This document shows, piece by piece, positions 36,730-46,302 of a stretch of DNA of 64,000 nt. The position numbers and the translations under genes are program-made. The stretch lies in NCBI RefSeq assembly GCF_000199675.1, contig NC_014960.1:1178001-1242000 (forward strand), read 5' to 3'. The DNA comes from Anaerolinea thermophila UNI-1. Lineage in GTDB: Bacteria; Chloroflexota; Anaerolineae; Anaerolineales; Anaerolineaceae. Under the pieces are notes generated by a model. It saw only the letters and a program-made list of their open reading frames with translations, did no database searches and had not been told where the DNA came from. How positions within the stretch are numbered: the first letter of the stretch is position 1; every line of letters starts with the position of its first letter.

Positions 36730-37818
36730 ATGGAAAGCAAAAGCAAAGATCTGTTCATTGAGGTAAAGGATTTACACGTTGAGTTTGATGTGCGCGCGGG
36801 CATCGTCAAAGCCGTGGATGGCATGTTCCTCGAAATCCGCCGCGGGCAGACCGTCGGGGTCATCGGGGAATCGGGTTGTGGAAAGTCGGTCACTGCCCGA
36901 GCCATCATGAATATGATTCCCAAGCCCGGCAAGATTACCGGTGGTGAAATCCTTTATCATCGCAGAAACCGCGAGACGGGTGAAGTTCAGACCATTGACA
37001 TCACCAAACTGGATCCAGATGGCGAAATCATTCGTCAGATTCGCGGCGGTGAAATTGGCATGATTTTTCAAGAGCCCATGTCCTCTCTGACGCCGGTGTA
37101 CACCGCCGGACAGCACATCCACGAAGCCGTTTCCCTTCACCGTTTGATCCCGGTCAAGAAACTGGGCGATCAAATGGTAGAGACCATTGTGGCGCATCGC
37201 AAAGTGACCAAAGAGGAAGCCCGCGAAATTGCTATTGAAATGCTCCGCAAGGTGGGTATTCCCAAGCCGGAACAGCGGGTGGATAGTTATCCGCATCAAT
37301 TATCGGGTGGCCAACGCCAGCGGGTGATGATTGCTATTGCGCTTTCCTGTCAGCCGGAAATGCTGATTGCCGACGAACCCACCACTGCGCTGGATGTATC
37401 CATTGAAGCCCAGATTCTGGATGTGATGCGCGACTTACAGAACACCATGGATATGGCAATTATGTTCATCACCCATAACCTGGGTGTGGTGGCGGAAATG
37501 GCTGAGGAAATTGTGGTCATGTATATGGGCAAGCAGGTGGAACGTGCCAGAGTGGTTGACCTGTTCTACAAGCCCAAGCATCCGTACACCCAGGCTTTGT
37601 TGCGCTCGATTCCGCGCATCGGTAAAAAGTCGGATGTGCGTCTGGCAACGATTGAGGGCATGGTGCCGGATCCTTTCCATCTGCCCACTGGATGTGTCTT
37701 CCATCCACGCTGTCCGATGTTCATGCCGGGTAAATGTGACAAAATTGAACCATCCAATATTCAGGTAGATGATCATCATTGGGCTCGCTGTCTGCTTTAT
37801 GAGGAGGTGAAGGTATGA
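36730..37818 (+). CDS. ABC transporter ATPase, DppD/OppD-like
   Basis: A 362-residue ATPase with Walker [11 protein letters not shown]-loop [10 protein letters not shown], signature LSGGQRQR and Walker [12 protein letters not shown]. The C-terminal oligopeptide-type domain has cysteines in [15 protein letters not shown] that bind an iron-sulfur cluster in relatives. The start at ATG 36730 has GGAGG 6 bases upstream; ATG 36718, adjacent to the permease stop, lacks such spacing. The stop overlaps the next ATPase start. Confidence 0.93.
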   Translation: MESKSKDLFIEVKDLHVEFDVRAGIVKAVDGMFLEIRRGQTVGVIGESGCGKSVTARAIMNMIPKPGKITGGEILYHRRNRETGEVQTIDITKLDPDGEIIRQIRGGEIGMIFQEPMSSLTPVYTAGQHIHEAVSLHRLIPVKKLGDQMVETIVAHRKVTKEEAREIAIEMLRKVGIPKPEQRVDSYPHQLSGGQRQRVMIAIALSCQPEMLIADEPTTALDVSIEAQILDVMRDLQNTMDMAIMFITHNLGVVAEMAEEIVVMYMGKQVERARVVDLFYKPKHPYTQALLRSIPRIGKKSDVRLATIEGMVPDPFHLPTGCVFHPRCPMFMPGKCDKIEPSNIQVDDHHWARCLLYEEVKV

Positions 37819-38885
37819 GCGAAGCGGCAACTGTAGCAACTCCGTCAACCTATAACCCACCGAAGGATGGCAACCTCCTGCTGGATGTCAGAGGGTTAAA
37901 GAAGTACTTCCCCATTCAAAAAGGGTTGCTGCGCCGGGTGGTTGGTTATGTCAAAGCCGTAGATGACGTGACCTTTTTTGTCCGTGAAGGGGAGACCCTT
38001 GGGCTGGTGGGAGAAAGTGGTTGTGGAAAGACGACTGCCGGGCGTACCATTATTCGCCTGTATGAACCCACCGGCGGGGAAGTGTACTTTAAGAGCCGGG
38101 TGCTTTCTCCCAGCGGCGAGCCTCAATGGGTGAACATGGCAGCGCTGGATCGTGCCCAGATGAAACTGGTACGCCAGGAAATTGCCATGATTTTCCAGGA
38201 CCCCATTAACTCCCTCAACCCCCGCATGTCGGTTGGCGACATTGTGGCGGAACCGATGGTCATCCATGGAAAATATGGGCCAGATAGCGAGCAGGTCATC
38301 ATCTCGTTGCTGGAACGGGTGGGATTGCGCGCCGATCATCTCCGCCGCTATCCTCATGAGTTCTCAGGTGGGCAACGTCAGCGCATCGGCATTGCCCGTG
38401 CCCTGTCCATGAACCCCCGCCTGGTCATCTGCGATGAGCCGGTATCGGCGCTGGATGTCTCCATTCAAGCCCAGACGCTCAATCTGCTTCAGGATTTGCA
38501 GAAAGATTTCAACCTCTCCTACATTTTTGTTGCTCACGACCTGAGTGTGGTTCAGCATATCTCTGACCGTGTGGCAGTCATGTATGTAGGAAAGATGGTT
38601 GAAATGGCAGATGCGGAGGAACTGTACAATGCTCCCCTGCACCCTTACACCGAGGCGCTCATGTCTGCGGTGCCGAAACCCGATCCGCTCTACAAATCGG
38701 AACGCATCATCATGCAGGGCGACGTTGCCGATCCCTCTAATCCGCCGAGCGGTTGTTACTTCCATCCTCGCTGCCGCTATGCTGTGGATATCTGCAAAAC
38801 CAAGACCCCCGAGTTCCGTGAGTTGAAACCGGATCATTTCGTGGCTTGTCATCGGGCAGAGGAGTTGAAACTGCGCGGAGTGTAA
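37815..38885 (+). CDS. ABC transporter ATPase, DppF/OppF-like
   Basis: A 356-residue second ATPase forming a heterodimer with the previous one. Walker A is [10 protein letters not shown]-loop [14 protein letters not shown], signature FSGGQRQR and Walker [12 protein letters not shown]. The C-terminal region contains [14 protein letters not shown], the cluster-binding cysteines. The start overlaps the previous stop as ATGA, with GAGGAGG just upstream. It completes the importer. Confidence 0.93.
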   Translation: MSEAATVATPSTYNPPKDGNLLLDVRGLKKYFPIQKGLLRRVVGYVKAVDDVTFFVREGETLGLVGESGCGKTTAGRTIIRLYEPTGGEVYFKSRVLSPSGEPQWVNMAALDRAQMKLVRQEIAMIFQDPINSLNPRMSVGDIVAEPMVIHGKYGPDSEQVIISLLERVGLRADHLRRYPHEFSGGQRQRIGIARALSMNPRLVICDEPVSALDVSIQAQTLNLLQDLQKDFNLSYIFVAHDLSVVQHISDRVAVMYVGKMVEMADAEELYNAPLHPYTEALMSAVPKPDPLYKSERIIMQGDVADPSNPPSGCYFHPRCRYAVDICKTKTPEFRELKPDHFVACHRAEELKLRGV

Positions 38886-38891
38886 GAGCCA

Positions 38892-39233
38892 ATGAATGAA
38901 TCGCCTTTGACCGGCTGGAAGATGGTGAGATCTGTTCTGCTCAGTCTGCTGGCTTTTCTGGTCTGGCTGGCAACGGCGGCTCTGGGGCTGGTAGAAATTT
39001 TCCTTGTCCGTCAGACTACCTTGCGCATTTTTGCCCGTTTTTCTAATGAGACGGCTGTGGGGACAGCCCTGGGAAACTGGGTAGCGTTTTTTGCAGCGGG
39101 TACATGGCTGGCTTATGTGGTCTTCGCAGCAGAAACTCAGTTCAGGAAGAAAAGCCTCGGTGAAGGTTGGAACCTGTTTGCGTGGGGTGCGGCAATCGAA
39201 CTGTTGATTTTGGTCCTGTATTTTACAGTATAG
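38892..39233 (+). CDS. Small membrane protein, unknown function
   Basis: A 113-residue protein with three hydrophobic segments (about residues 14-36, 58-78 and 94-112). I do not recognise a family. It begins 6 bases after the last ABC gene and may be cotranscribed, so it could be an accessory of the importer or belong to the downstream signalling genes. GGAG lies 11 bases before the ATG, a long spacing. Confidence 0.55.
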   Translation: MNESPLTGWKMVRSVLLSLLAFLVWLATAALGLVEIFLVRQTTLRIFARFSNETAVGTALGNWVAFFAAGTWLAYVVFAAETQFRKKSLGEGWNLFAWGAAIELLILVLYFTV

Positions 39234-39277
39234 GCTACAATCATACAGGGAATTGGCTGCTAACCAAGGAGTTCAAT

Positions 39278-39712
39278 ATGGCTGCAATTGAGGAAATCAT
39301 CAATTTTTATTCACGAGTACCGCTGTTTCGCTCGTTGAATAAACGTCAACTGGAAGTGCTTGCCAAGCGTACGTTGGAGCGCGATTATGCCGCCGGTACA
39401 GCGATTCTTACTCAGGGAAAAGGCGGGGAAGGTTTCTTTGTGGTGTATAAAGGCAAAGTCGAAATCCAGCGTATGCGCTCGGATGGTACCTCGGCGGTGG
39501 TGAATACCCTGGGACCTGGTGATTTTTTTGGCGAGATGGCGCTCCTGGACGATGGCCCTCGTACCGCCACGGCTGTAGCAGTGGAGCCGACCGTCTGCCT
39601 GGTTTTACCACGCTGGGATTTTCTTGCGGTCCTGCGGGATGATGCTGAGATGGCAATTGTCATCCTTGAGGAGATGGCGAAGCGCTTCCGCATTGCCCTC
39701 GACTCGCTGTGA
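39278..39712 (+). CDS. Stand-alone cyclic-nucleotide-binding domain protein
   Basis: A 144-residue protein that is almost entirely one cyclic-nucleotide-binding domain of the CRP type. The phosphate-binding cassette FGEMALLDDGPRTATA keeps the Glu and Arg that hold the cyclic phosphate and ribose. There is no helix-turn-helix, so it is not a transcription factor like CRP; it may act by binding a partner. The start ATG 39278 has AAGGAG 6 bases upstream. It precedes a cyclase-like protein gene, an apt neighbour, but a terminator separates the two. Confidence 0.85.
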   Translation: MAAIEEIINFYSRVPLFRSLNKRQLEVLAKRTLERDYAAGTAILTQGKGGEGFFVVYKGKVEIQRMRSDGTSAVVNTLGPGDFFGEMALLDDGPRTATAVAVEPTVCLVLPRWDFLAVLRDDAEMAIVILEEMAKRFRIALDSL

Positions 39713-39741
39713 TGTAATCATCTGGGAAAACAGGGACTGGA

Positions 39742-39773
39742 GGGCGCTTTTGGAAATCAGAAGCGCCCTTTTT
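39742..39773 (+). terminator. Rho-independent terminator directly before the next start codon
   Basis: An 8-bp stem (39742-39749 with 39761-39768) followed by five T. The next gene's ATG (39781) lies only 7 bases after the T-run. Confidence 0.8.
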
Positions 39774-39780
39774 AAGTGAG

Positions 39781-42700
39781 ATGATTTGCCCTAACTGTGG
39801 TTTCCAATCCCCTCCGGGAATGCGCTTTTGCGGCATGTGCGGGACAGAAATCGCCCGCGTATGTCCAAAATGCGGATTCTCCAACCCGCTGGATTTTCGC
39901 TTCTGCGGGATGTGTGGTGTTCCACTTGCACCAACCCCGGAGCAGGGAGGGGGGGAACCGGTACGTCATACCCTCTTTGACACGGTTCAGCCGACTACTC
40001 GACCCTCGCTGGAGGGGGAACGCCGCGTGGTGACGGTCATTGTTGCCGATGTAACCGGCTCAACGCAATTACTGGAAGAAATCGGTAACGAAGCCTGGGT
40101 CGAACTGATGAACAAATTACTTCTCCAACTGGAAGGGGAAATCTATCGCTTCGGTGGAGAAGTGGATCAGTTCCGGGGAGATGGTCTGGTTGCCTTTTTT
40201 GGGGCTTCTTTTGCTCGTGAGGACGACCCTGAACGTGCGGTTATGGCGGGATTGGAGATGCAGCAGGTGGTCAAGCGGTTTGCCGAAACCTATCCTGCTG
40301 AAGCGGCTCGCGCCATTCGCTTGCGGGTGGGCATTAATACCGGCGAAGTGATTGTTGCCAGTATCGGTGAAAGTGGACAGCACCGTGAAGATACCGCCAT
40401 GGGCATTGCGATTGCCGTGGCTGCGCGTCTGGAAAGTTTAGCAGAACCCGGCACAGTGCTGGTCAGTGAAAGTACCTATCATCAGGCGGAAGAGCGCTTT
40501 GTGTGGACCCCCTTGGGCGAAGTACAGGTCAAGGGAATCAGCCAACCGTTACGTGTTTATCGTCCCGAATCCCCGCGTGGAACAGAAGAATTTCTCTCCG
40601 ATCTGGAAGTCTTTGGTACCACGGCTCCACTGGTGGGTAGAGAAACCGAGTTTGCACGTTTACGGACTTGTCTGGATCGACTGCGCGCAGGGCAGGGCGG
40701 TACGGTTTTGCTAACCGGCGAGGTAGGAATTGGGAAGCACGCGCTGGTGAACGAACTGCGTCAACTCACCATCCGTGAGCAGGCGCTTCTCGCAGAAACC
40801 GGTACCGAACATTCCTCGGTTCTCTGGCTTTCCAGTCGCACCCATATTTATGATCGCGATTGGCCCTACTCTTTGTGGATAGAATTATTGCGCAACTGGC
40901 TGGCCAAATTCAGCACAGAAGATGGAGATTCGTTACTTCTTCTCCGCCGCGAGTGTGAACGCTTGTGGGGTGAAGATTTCTTGAGTTATTACCCCTATCT
41001 GGCAAGAATCCTTTCGCTACCGCTGGAAGAGGAATTTGAGCACTTCGTTCAGTACCTGGACGCCGAATCTTTACGATTCCAGTTCACCCATTCCATACGG
41101 GGATGGCTCGAAGCACTCTCGCGTCAGCAACCGCTTGTGGTAAGTTTGACCGACCTTGAATGGTCTGATTTCGGCTCTGTGGATATTCTGGAAGCCTGTC
41201 TGTCTCTTGCCGCCAGCCAGCCCATTCTCTGGATTCTGGTGTTTCGCCCTTGCCTTGAACAGTCCCCCATTTGCCATTTGATAGATCATCTGGAAGACCT
41301 TGACCCCGGGCCTGTTGAACGGGTTGAACTTGGACCCCTGTCTCCCGAAAATGTTGCCCGCCTCATTGAAGCCCTGGTGGGTAAAGATGTTTTACCTGTT
41401 CGGTTATTGGATCAAATTGTTCGAAATTCTGAAGGGATTCCCAGTTATGTGATTGAAATGTTACGTTCCCTGATCGAACGCCGAATCCTTATCCGCCAGG
41501 GGGCGACAGGGGAGTGGCGCTTAAATCAGGACGTGCAATCGCTTGATTTTACCGAAAGTATGCAGCGGTTGATTCAGACAAGAATTGACCGTCTGGAAAG
41601 TGTGGAACGCGATCTTCTTCAAAAAGCAGCAGTGATAGGGTACGTTTTCTGGGTCAATCTTCTGCGCGGGCTGGTCGAAGAAACCGTTCCTGTGCGCCAG
41701 CACCTGCGTGTCCTTCAGGATGCTCAATTGATTGAGCAGCGAGGCTGGGAGAAAGACCTTGGCACGGAATATGCTTTTAAGACCGAACTCATCCATGAGA
41801 CGGTTTATGAGAGTTTACTCACTGGTCAGAGAGAAGCCCTGCATATTCAGGTGGCACAATTACTGGAAGAGATGGTTGACCTGGAAGCGCGTTCCCAGTT
41901 CCATGCTTTGATTGCCTATCATTACCGCAAAGGGGGGGCTAAACGTCAGGAACTCTTCTACACGCTCTGGGCGGCGCAGAAAGCGGAAGAACTTTCAGCG
42001 CCGGAAGAAGCCACAGAACTCTACTCGCGGGTGCTGGAACTGCTCGATCAGATTGAGAAAGAAACAACGGATATTGCTCAAAGTCGCAGCATCCTGAACC
42101 AGCGCTTTGAGGCTTACAGTGGCAGAATTAAACTTTATTACCGCTTGAATGAACCCGAAAAGGCAGCCCAGGATGCTCGGGCTTTACTTACCCTGGCTCA
42201 GCAAATGGAAGATCAACCAGCCTGGAAAGTGGATGCTTTGTTGCTCCAACCCGAGGTGGTCATTGCAGATAACCGCGAAATGGTCAATACAGCCCTGGAT
42301 ATGGTGGGACAGGCTTTGTGGATTGCCCAAAGCATTGGAGATGTGCATCGTGAACTGAAAGCCCTGATGGAGCGTACCCGCTTGCTGATGAGGATTGGTG
42401 ATTTGCAAGCCTTTGAAAGCGCTCAACGTGGGCTGGAACTGGCGCGTTCCTTGGGTGATGTGGAAACGGAGATGACTTTGCTCATCGAAATCTCCAATGC
42501 TTACGGGATGGAAAATGTAGCCGAGGCGCGACGGTATCTTCAACAAGCCCTGGCGTTAAAAGACCGTGTCCAGAACCGCAAAATCCTTTCGCGGTTGTAC
42601 AGCGCACTGTGCGGAGAACTGGAACGCCAGGGCGATTACGTACGTATGCTAGAAGAATACGTCCAGAAGCGCCTGGAATTTGCCCGCGAAATTGGCGATC

Positions 42701-43458
42701 GCCTGGAAGAAGGCATGGTGTTGATGTTTTACGGGCAGGTGCAGGGGTTGTATTTGGGCGACCTCGAGCCGGCTTTGAAAAAATCTGAAGAAGCCTTTAT
42801 TCGCACCGAAAAGTACAGCCAGAAACTTTATCCCCTGCTCAGATTGGCACAACTGCATGCACAAATGGGCAATCTTCCTCAGGCATGGCACTATTTGAGA
42901 AAAGCCGAGCCCTTGAGCCAGAATGCGCTGTATCTGCTGGCAAGGGCGGGATATCTGCTGGTTCAAATTCATATCCTCGAGGTCAGTGGCGGACAGGAAG
43001 ATTTTGAGAAAGTCCTTGAACTGGTTGAGGAAATCCGTGGACTTTATGGAAGAGGCTTCCTTTCCCGTCAGTACTGGATGGCGGCTTGCTGTAAGGCGGC
43101 GCATGCTTGTTTGCGTCTCTCCAAGTTGATTCGGAGTCCCAGGAAGACAATGCAGGAATATCGCACACAAGCCCTGGAATTTGCCCGGGAGGCGTATCAA
43201 ATCTATCAGGAATACGGATTTGTCCAGATTATTGAAGTGTATTCCGAAGAAATTCTGTTGAGATATGCCCAGGCATTGATTGCAAATGGACGACAGGATG
43301 AAGGAAAAGAAATGCTGTATCAATCTGCCCGCGAATTGCGCAGAAAATGGGAACTCATTCCGGAGGGTAGTCTCTATCGGCACACATTCCTGAAAAATTT
43401 GCGACTCCATCGAGAAATTTGTCGGGCAGTTCCAGAATTGTTCCCGGAGGTGAAATGA
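39781..43458 (+). CDS. Zinc ribbon / class III cyclase-like / AAA / TPR protein
   Basis: A 1225-residue multidomain protein. Two zinc ribbons (CPNCG...CGMCG and CPKCG...CGMCG, residues 1-45) are followed by a class III nucleotide cyclase domain (about 80-260), an AAA-type ATPase region (about 285-560), and TPR-like helical repeats (about 640-1220). The cyclase keeps metal Asp residues (VIVADVTGST, GDGLVAFFG) and the transition-state Arg (AARLES), but the substrate Lys is Gln (DQFRGDG) and the transition-state Asn is Ala (AIAVAARL). Walker A reads GEVGIGKHAL, with His for Ser/Thr; Walker B reads VVSLTDLEW with Thr for the first Asp. Activity is therefore doubtful. No Shine-Dalgarno is visible. 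ATGA overlap with the next gene. Confidence 0.85.
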   Translation: MICPNCGFQSPPGMRFCGMCGTEIARVCPKCGFSNPLDFRFCGMCGVPLAPTPEQGGGEPVRHTLFDTVQPTTRPSLEGERRVVTVIVADVTGSTQLLEEIGNEAWVELMNKLLLQLEGEIYRFGGEVDQFRGDGLVAFFGASFAREDDPERAVMAGLEMQQVVKRFAETYPAEAARAIRLRVGINTGEVIVASIGESGQHREDTAMGIAIAVAARLESLAEPGTVLVSESTYHQAEERFVWTPLGEVQVKGISQPLRVYRPESPRGTEEFLSDLEVFGTTAPLVGRETEFARLRTCLDRLRAGQGGTVLLTGEVGIGKHALVNELRQLTIREQALLAETGTEHSSVLWLSSRTHIYDRDWPYSLWIELLRNWLAKFSTEDGDSLLLLRRECERLWGEDFLSYYPYLARILSLPLEEEFEHFVQYLDAESLRFQFTHSIRGWLEALSRQQPLVVSLTDLEWSDFGSVDILEACLSLAASQPILWILVFRPCLEQSPICHLIDHLEDLDPGPVERVELGPLSPENVARLIEALVGKDVLPVRLLDQIVRNSEGIPSYVIEMLRSLIERRILIRQGATGEWRLNQDVQSLDFTESMQRLIQTRIDRLESVERDLLQKAAVIGYVFWVNLLRGLVEETVPVRQHLRVLQDAQLIEQRGWEKDLGTEYAFKTELIHETVYESLLTGQREALHIQVAQLLEEMVDLEARSQFHALIAYHYRKGGAKRQELFYTLWAAQKAEELSAPEEATELYSRVLELLDQIEKETTDIAQSRSILNQRFEAYSGRIKLYYRLNEPEKAAQDARALLTLAQQMEDQPAWKVDALLLQPEVVIADNREMVNTALDMVGQALWIAQSIGDVHRELKALMERTRLLMRIGDLQAFESAQRGLELARSLGDVETEMTLLIEISNAYGMENVAEARRYLQQALALKDRVQNRKILSRLYSALCGELERQGDYVRMLEEYVQKRLEFAREIGDRLEEGMVLMFYGQVQGLYLGDLEPALKKSEEAFIRTEKYSQKLYPLLRLAQLHAQMGNLPQAWHYLRKAEPLSQNALYLLARAGYLLVQIHILEVSGGQEDFEKVLELVEEIRGLYGRGFLSRQYWMAACCKAAHACLRLSKLIRSPRKTMQEYRTQALEFAREAYQIYQEYGFVQIIEVYSEEILLRYAQALIANGRQDEGKEMLYQSARELRRKWELIPEGSLYRHTFLKNLRLHREICRAVPELFPEVK

Positions 43459-44975
43459 TTCGCCGGTTTCTGGAAAGGATATGGCATGTCGTGTATCCAT
43501 GGGTAAACTGGTTCCAGAAGGTGAACGCCTTCCTGGAGAAAATTGCTGTTCCGCTGGTCTCTCGCTGGATGATGGGGGTGTTTTTTGCCGGCGCGTTGAT
43601 TACTCTGTTGATTCAGGTGCTGGCAATTCAGCATCGCTATCAAATTGATTACGGTGAAGCCCCACTGGTGGATCAAGCCATGCGTTTGTCACAGGGAATC
43701 AATATTTATCGAAACAATCTGGAGACTCCGCCATACACCATTTCCAATTATCCTCCCCTGTACATTCTTGCCATAACGCCCTGGGTGAGCCTGTTTGGAC
43801 CCAATTTCTGGGCTGGACGCTTGATTTCAACTTTGTGTGCCTGGTGGACGGCGTGGATGATTTACCGCATTGTTTTCAGGCTCAGTGGAGATCGCTGGGC
43901 AGCGCTGGCGGGCGGATTATTTTTCATCGCCAATCCCTTTGTCAGTCACTGGTCTGCGCTTTTACGCATTGACTTGCTTGCTCTGGCATTCGCTGTCACG
44001 GGGTTGGAATTGCTTTCGCGTGTACCATTATCCACTCGTTCTTTCTGGGGTGGGGCGTGTTGTCTGGTGGCAGCAATCTTTACCCGCCAATCCTATGCAT
44101 TGGCGGCGCCCCTCGCGGCTTTTATATGGTTGTTATTTGAGGATAAAGCCAAAGCCTTGCGTCTGGTTTTGAGTGTAGGGGCAATCTCCCTCTTGCTTGC
44201 GGGTGTGTTAAATGTCATGACAAAAGGTGGTTTTTTCTTCAACATCGTGACGGCGAATGTCAATGAATTTGGTTGGGAAAGGTTGCGCTGGAATTTGACG
44301 CATCTGTGGGACGTCCTGCGCTATTTGCTGGTGCTGGGAGCAATCTCATTCCTGCAACATCCTTTGCGATCCCGGTCATGGCGTTTGACTGCACCATTTT
44401 TAGTGGGGGCTTCGCTCTCTGCCCTGACCATTGGCAAAATAGGCTCCAACGTGAACTATTTTATGGAGTTATGCGCAGCGCTTGCTCTGGCTGGGGGCAG
44501 CGTACTGGCAAAAATTCGTCAGAATCCCCATCTGGCATGGGCACAGGTGCTTCTGTTTGTCTTCCTGGGGTTTCAAGGTGTTGGGATGATTCGGATTTCC
44601 CTGGACGAATTTGGTTCGGACCTGGCTGGAAGGATGAAGCGTGTCCATGAATTGCGTCGTCTGGAGGCTTTGGTTTCGGCAGTGGATGGTCCCGTGTTAG
44701 CAGATGAATATATGGGAATGATTACCCTGAACCGCCGACCTCTTTATCTTCAGCCCTTTGAATTAACCCAACTGGCAAAAGCCGGGATTTGGGATGAAAC
44801 CCCTTTGGCGGAAAGCATTCGCAACAAGGAGTTTGATTTGATACTGATTCATTACTTCCCGTTTTTCGATGTCTACAAAGAGCGCTGGACGCCGGTCATG
44901 CTGGCGATGATTGAGCGCAATTATGAGGTCTTTGAAACTCTTGCCGACACAAGAGTATACATTCCGAGAAAGTAA
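43455..44975 (+). CDS. GT-C type membrane glycosyltransferase-like protein
   Basis: A 506-residue integral membrane protein with about ten to twelve helices and the layout of GT-C glycosyltransferases (PMT/ArnT/GT39-83-like). The first external loop has the acidic motif QIDYGEAPLVDQ, where such enzymes bind the lipid-phosphate sugar, and SNYPPLYILAITPW follows as in relatives. It should transfer a sugar or mannosyl-type residue from a polyprenyl donor on the outer face of the membrane. ATG overlaps the previous stop, so it is translationally coupled to the cyclase-like protein. Acceptor unknown. Confidence 0.75.
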   Translation: MIRRFLERIWHVVYPWVNWFQKVNAFLEKIAVPLVSRWMMGVFFAGALITLLIQVLAIQHRYQIDYGEAPLVDQAMRLSQGINIYRNNLETPPYTISNYPPLYILAITPWVSLFGPNFWAGRLISTLCAWWTAWMIYRIVFRLSGDRWAALAGGLFFIANPFVSHWSALLRIDLLALAFAVTGLELLSRVPLSTRSFWGGACCLVAAIFTRQSYALAAPLAAFIWLLFEDKAKALRLVLSVGAISLLLAGVLNVMTKGGFFFNIVTANVNEFGWERLRWNLTHLWDVLRYLLVLGAISFLQHPLRSRSWRLTAPFLVGASLSALTIGKIGSNVNYFMELCAALALAGGSVLAKIRQNPHLAWAQVLLFVFLGFQGVGMIRISLDEFGSDLAGRMKRVHELRRLEALVSAVDGPVLADEYMGMITLNRRPLYLQPFELTQLAKAGIWDETPLAESIRNKEFDLILIHYFPFFDVYKERWTPVMLAMIERNYEVFETLADTRVYIPRK

Positions 44976-45035
44976 AGAAGGCTTTCTTTTCGCATTTGGT
45001 TATGTTAATTAAGTTTTCAAAAAAATTCTTTGCGT

Positions 45036-45041
45036 TATAAT
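45036..45041 (+). promoter_or_regulatory. -10 box of the ROK-GH57 operon
   Basis: TATAAT in an AT-rich intergenic region, 28 bases before GTG 45070. The -35 is poor (TTTTCA at 45015 with 15-base spacing). Confidence 0.5.
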
Positions 45042-45069
45042 TTATACATGTCCCTCTGGAGATGAATGC

Positions 45070-46293
45070 GTGAGTACAACATTCTGGTCCGTTCCCACCC
45101 AAAACCTGAAGAATTTGAACAAGCATGCCATCATTGATTTAATTCGTTTCAGTTCAGGTGGCATCTCGCGTGTGGAACTGGCGCGCCGTATGGGATTAAC
45201 CCGCGCCGCAGTCAGTGCCATCATTGACGACCTGATTGAGATCGGTCTGGTTCGGGAGTCTGAAGGAACGTACCCCAGCGGAAGAAAACCCATTGTCCTG
45301 GAAATTAACCCTATGCTGGGACATGTGGTTGGGATTGATATGGGGGCTTCCCATGTCATGCTTCTACTGGCAGACTTTTCGGGCAGGCAGATTCATGAAA
45401 TCGAAGCCCCTCTGGATATCAATGAAGGCCCAGTGGTATGCCTGGATAAAGTTGCCCGTTTGGTGGATCAACTGCTGGCAGAAGCCCACATGACGGTGAA
45501 TGAAATTTCCGCGTTTGGGGTTGGGGTGCCTGGTCCCATTGTGGCAAAAGAAGGTATGGTGAGCGGACCGCCCATCATGCCTGGTTGGGACCGTTATCCC
45601 ATCCGCGATCACCTTCAGGAATTGTGGGGCAAACCGGTCTCGCTCAATAATGATGCTGAACTGGGAGCGGTAGGAGAGTGGGCGTACGGCGCTGGACGAG
45701 GCGAACGTTATTTGTGCTATATCAAAGTGGGAACGGGGATTGGAGCAGGACTGTTGCTGGATGGGCAAATTTACCGCGGTGCAACCGGATGTGCCGGAGA
45801 AATCGGGCATATCACCATTGATGAAAATGGTCCCATCTGTACTTGTGGAAACCGCGGTTGTCTGGAAGCCATAGCGGGGGGCAATGCGATTATTCGGAAG
45901 GTAAAAGAGTCCGTACGGTTGGGACAACGTACTATCCTCGCTGATCTGGTGCACCAAGATAAACTAGGGGTGGGGGATGTCATGAATGCCGCACGACACG
46001 GCGACCATCTGGCGCAACGCATCACTGCTGAAGCAGGGATGCATTTAGGTACTGCAATTGCCAATGTGATTAACCTGTTTAATCCCAGTATGGTGATCGT
46101 AGGCGGCAGTGTGGGGCAAATTGGCGATTTGCTTCTTGAGCCGGTGCGGTTAACGGTTCAGCGGCGCAGTCTTTCAGTTGCCTCTAAGAATGTGCGCATT
46201 ACAGCCGCTCTTCTGGGACCCCATTCCTGTGCGATTGGGGCTGTTGTTCAAGCCCTTTCGATTGTTCTTCATCAAATTGCCGATAAATCCTGA
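45070..46293 (+). CDS. ROK-family transcriptional regulator
   Basis: A 407-residue NagC/XylR-type protein. The N-terminal winged helix (about residues 18-70, SRVELARRMGLTRAAVSAII) binds DNA. The ROK domain has the ATP-site stretch GIDMGASH, the sugar site NNDAELGAVGEW and the zinc motif GH...CTCGNRGC. Start GTG 45070 has GGAG 8 bases upstream; an ATG 4 bases earlier is out of frame. It lies 9 bases before the GH57 gene and probably controls it in response to a sugar or sugar phosphate. Confidence 0.9.
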   Translation: MSTTFWSVPTQNLKNLNKHAIIDLIRFSSGGISRVELARRMGLTRAAVSAIIDDLIEIGLVRESEGTYPSGRKPIVLEINPMLGHVVGIDMGASHVMLLLADFSGRQIHEIEAPLDINEGPVVCLDKVARLVDQLLAEAHMTVNEISAFGVGVPGPIVAKEGMVSGPPIMPGWDRYPIRDHLQELWGKPVSLNNDAELGAVGEWAYGAGRGERYLCYIKVGTGIGAGLLLDGQIYRGATGCAGEIGHITIDENGPICTCGNRGCLEAIAGGNAIIRKVKESVRLGQRTILADLVHQDKLGVGDVMNAARHGDHLAQRITAEAGMHLGTAIANVINLFNPSMVIVGGSVGQIGDLLLEPVRLTVQRRSLSVASKNVRITAALLGPHSCAIGAVVQALSIVLHQIADKS

Positions 46294-46302
46294 GGAGAAG
46301 AG

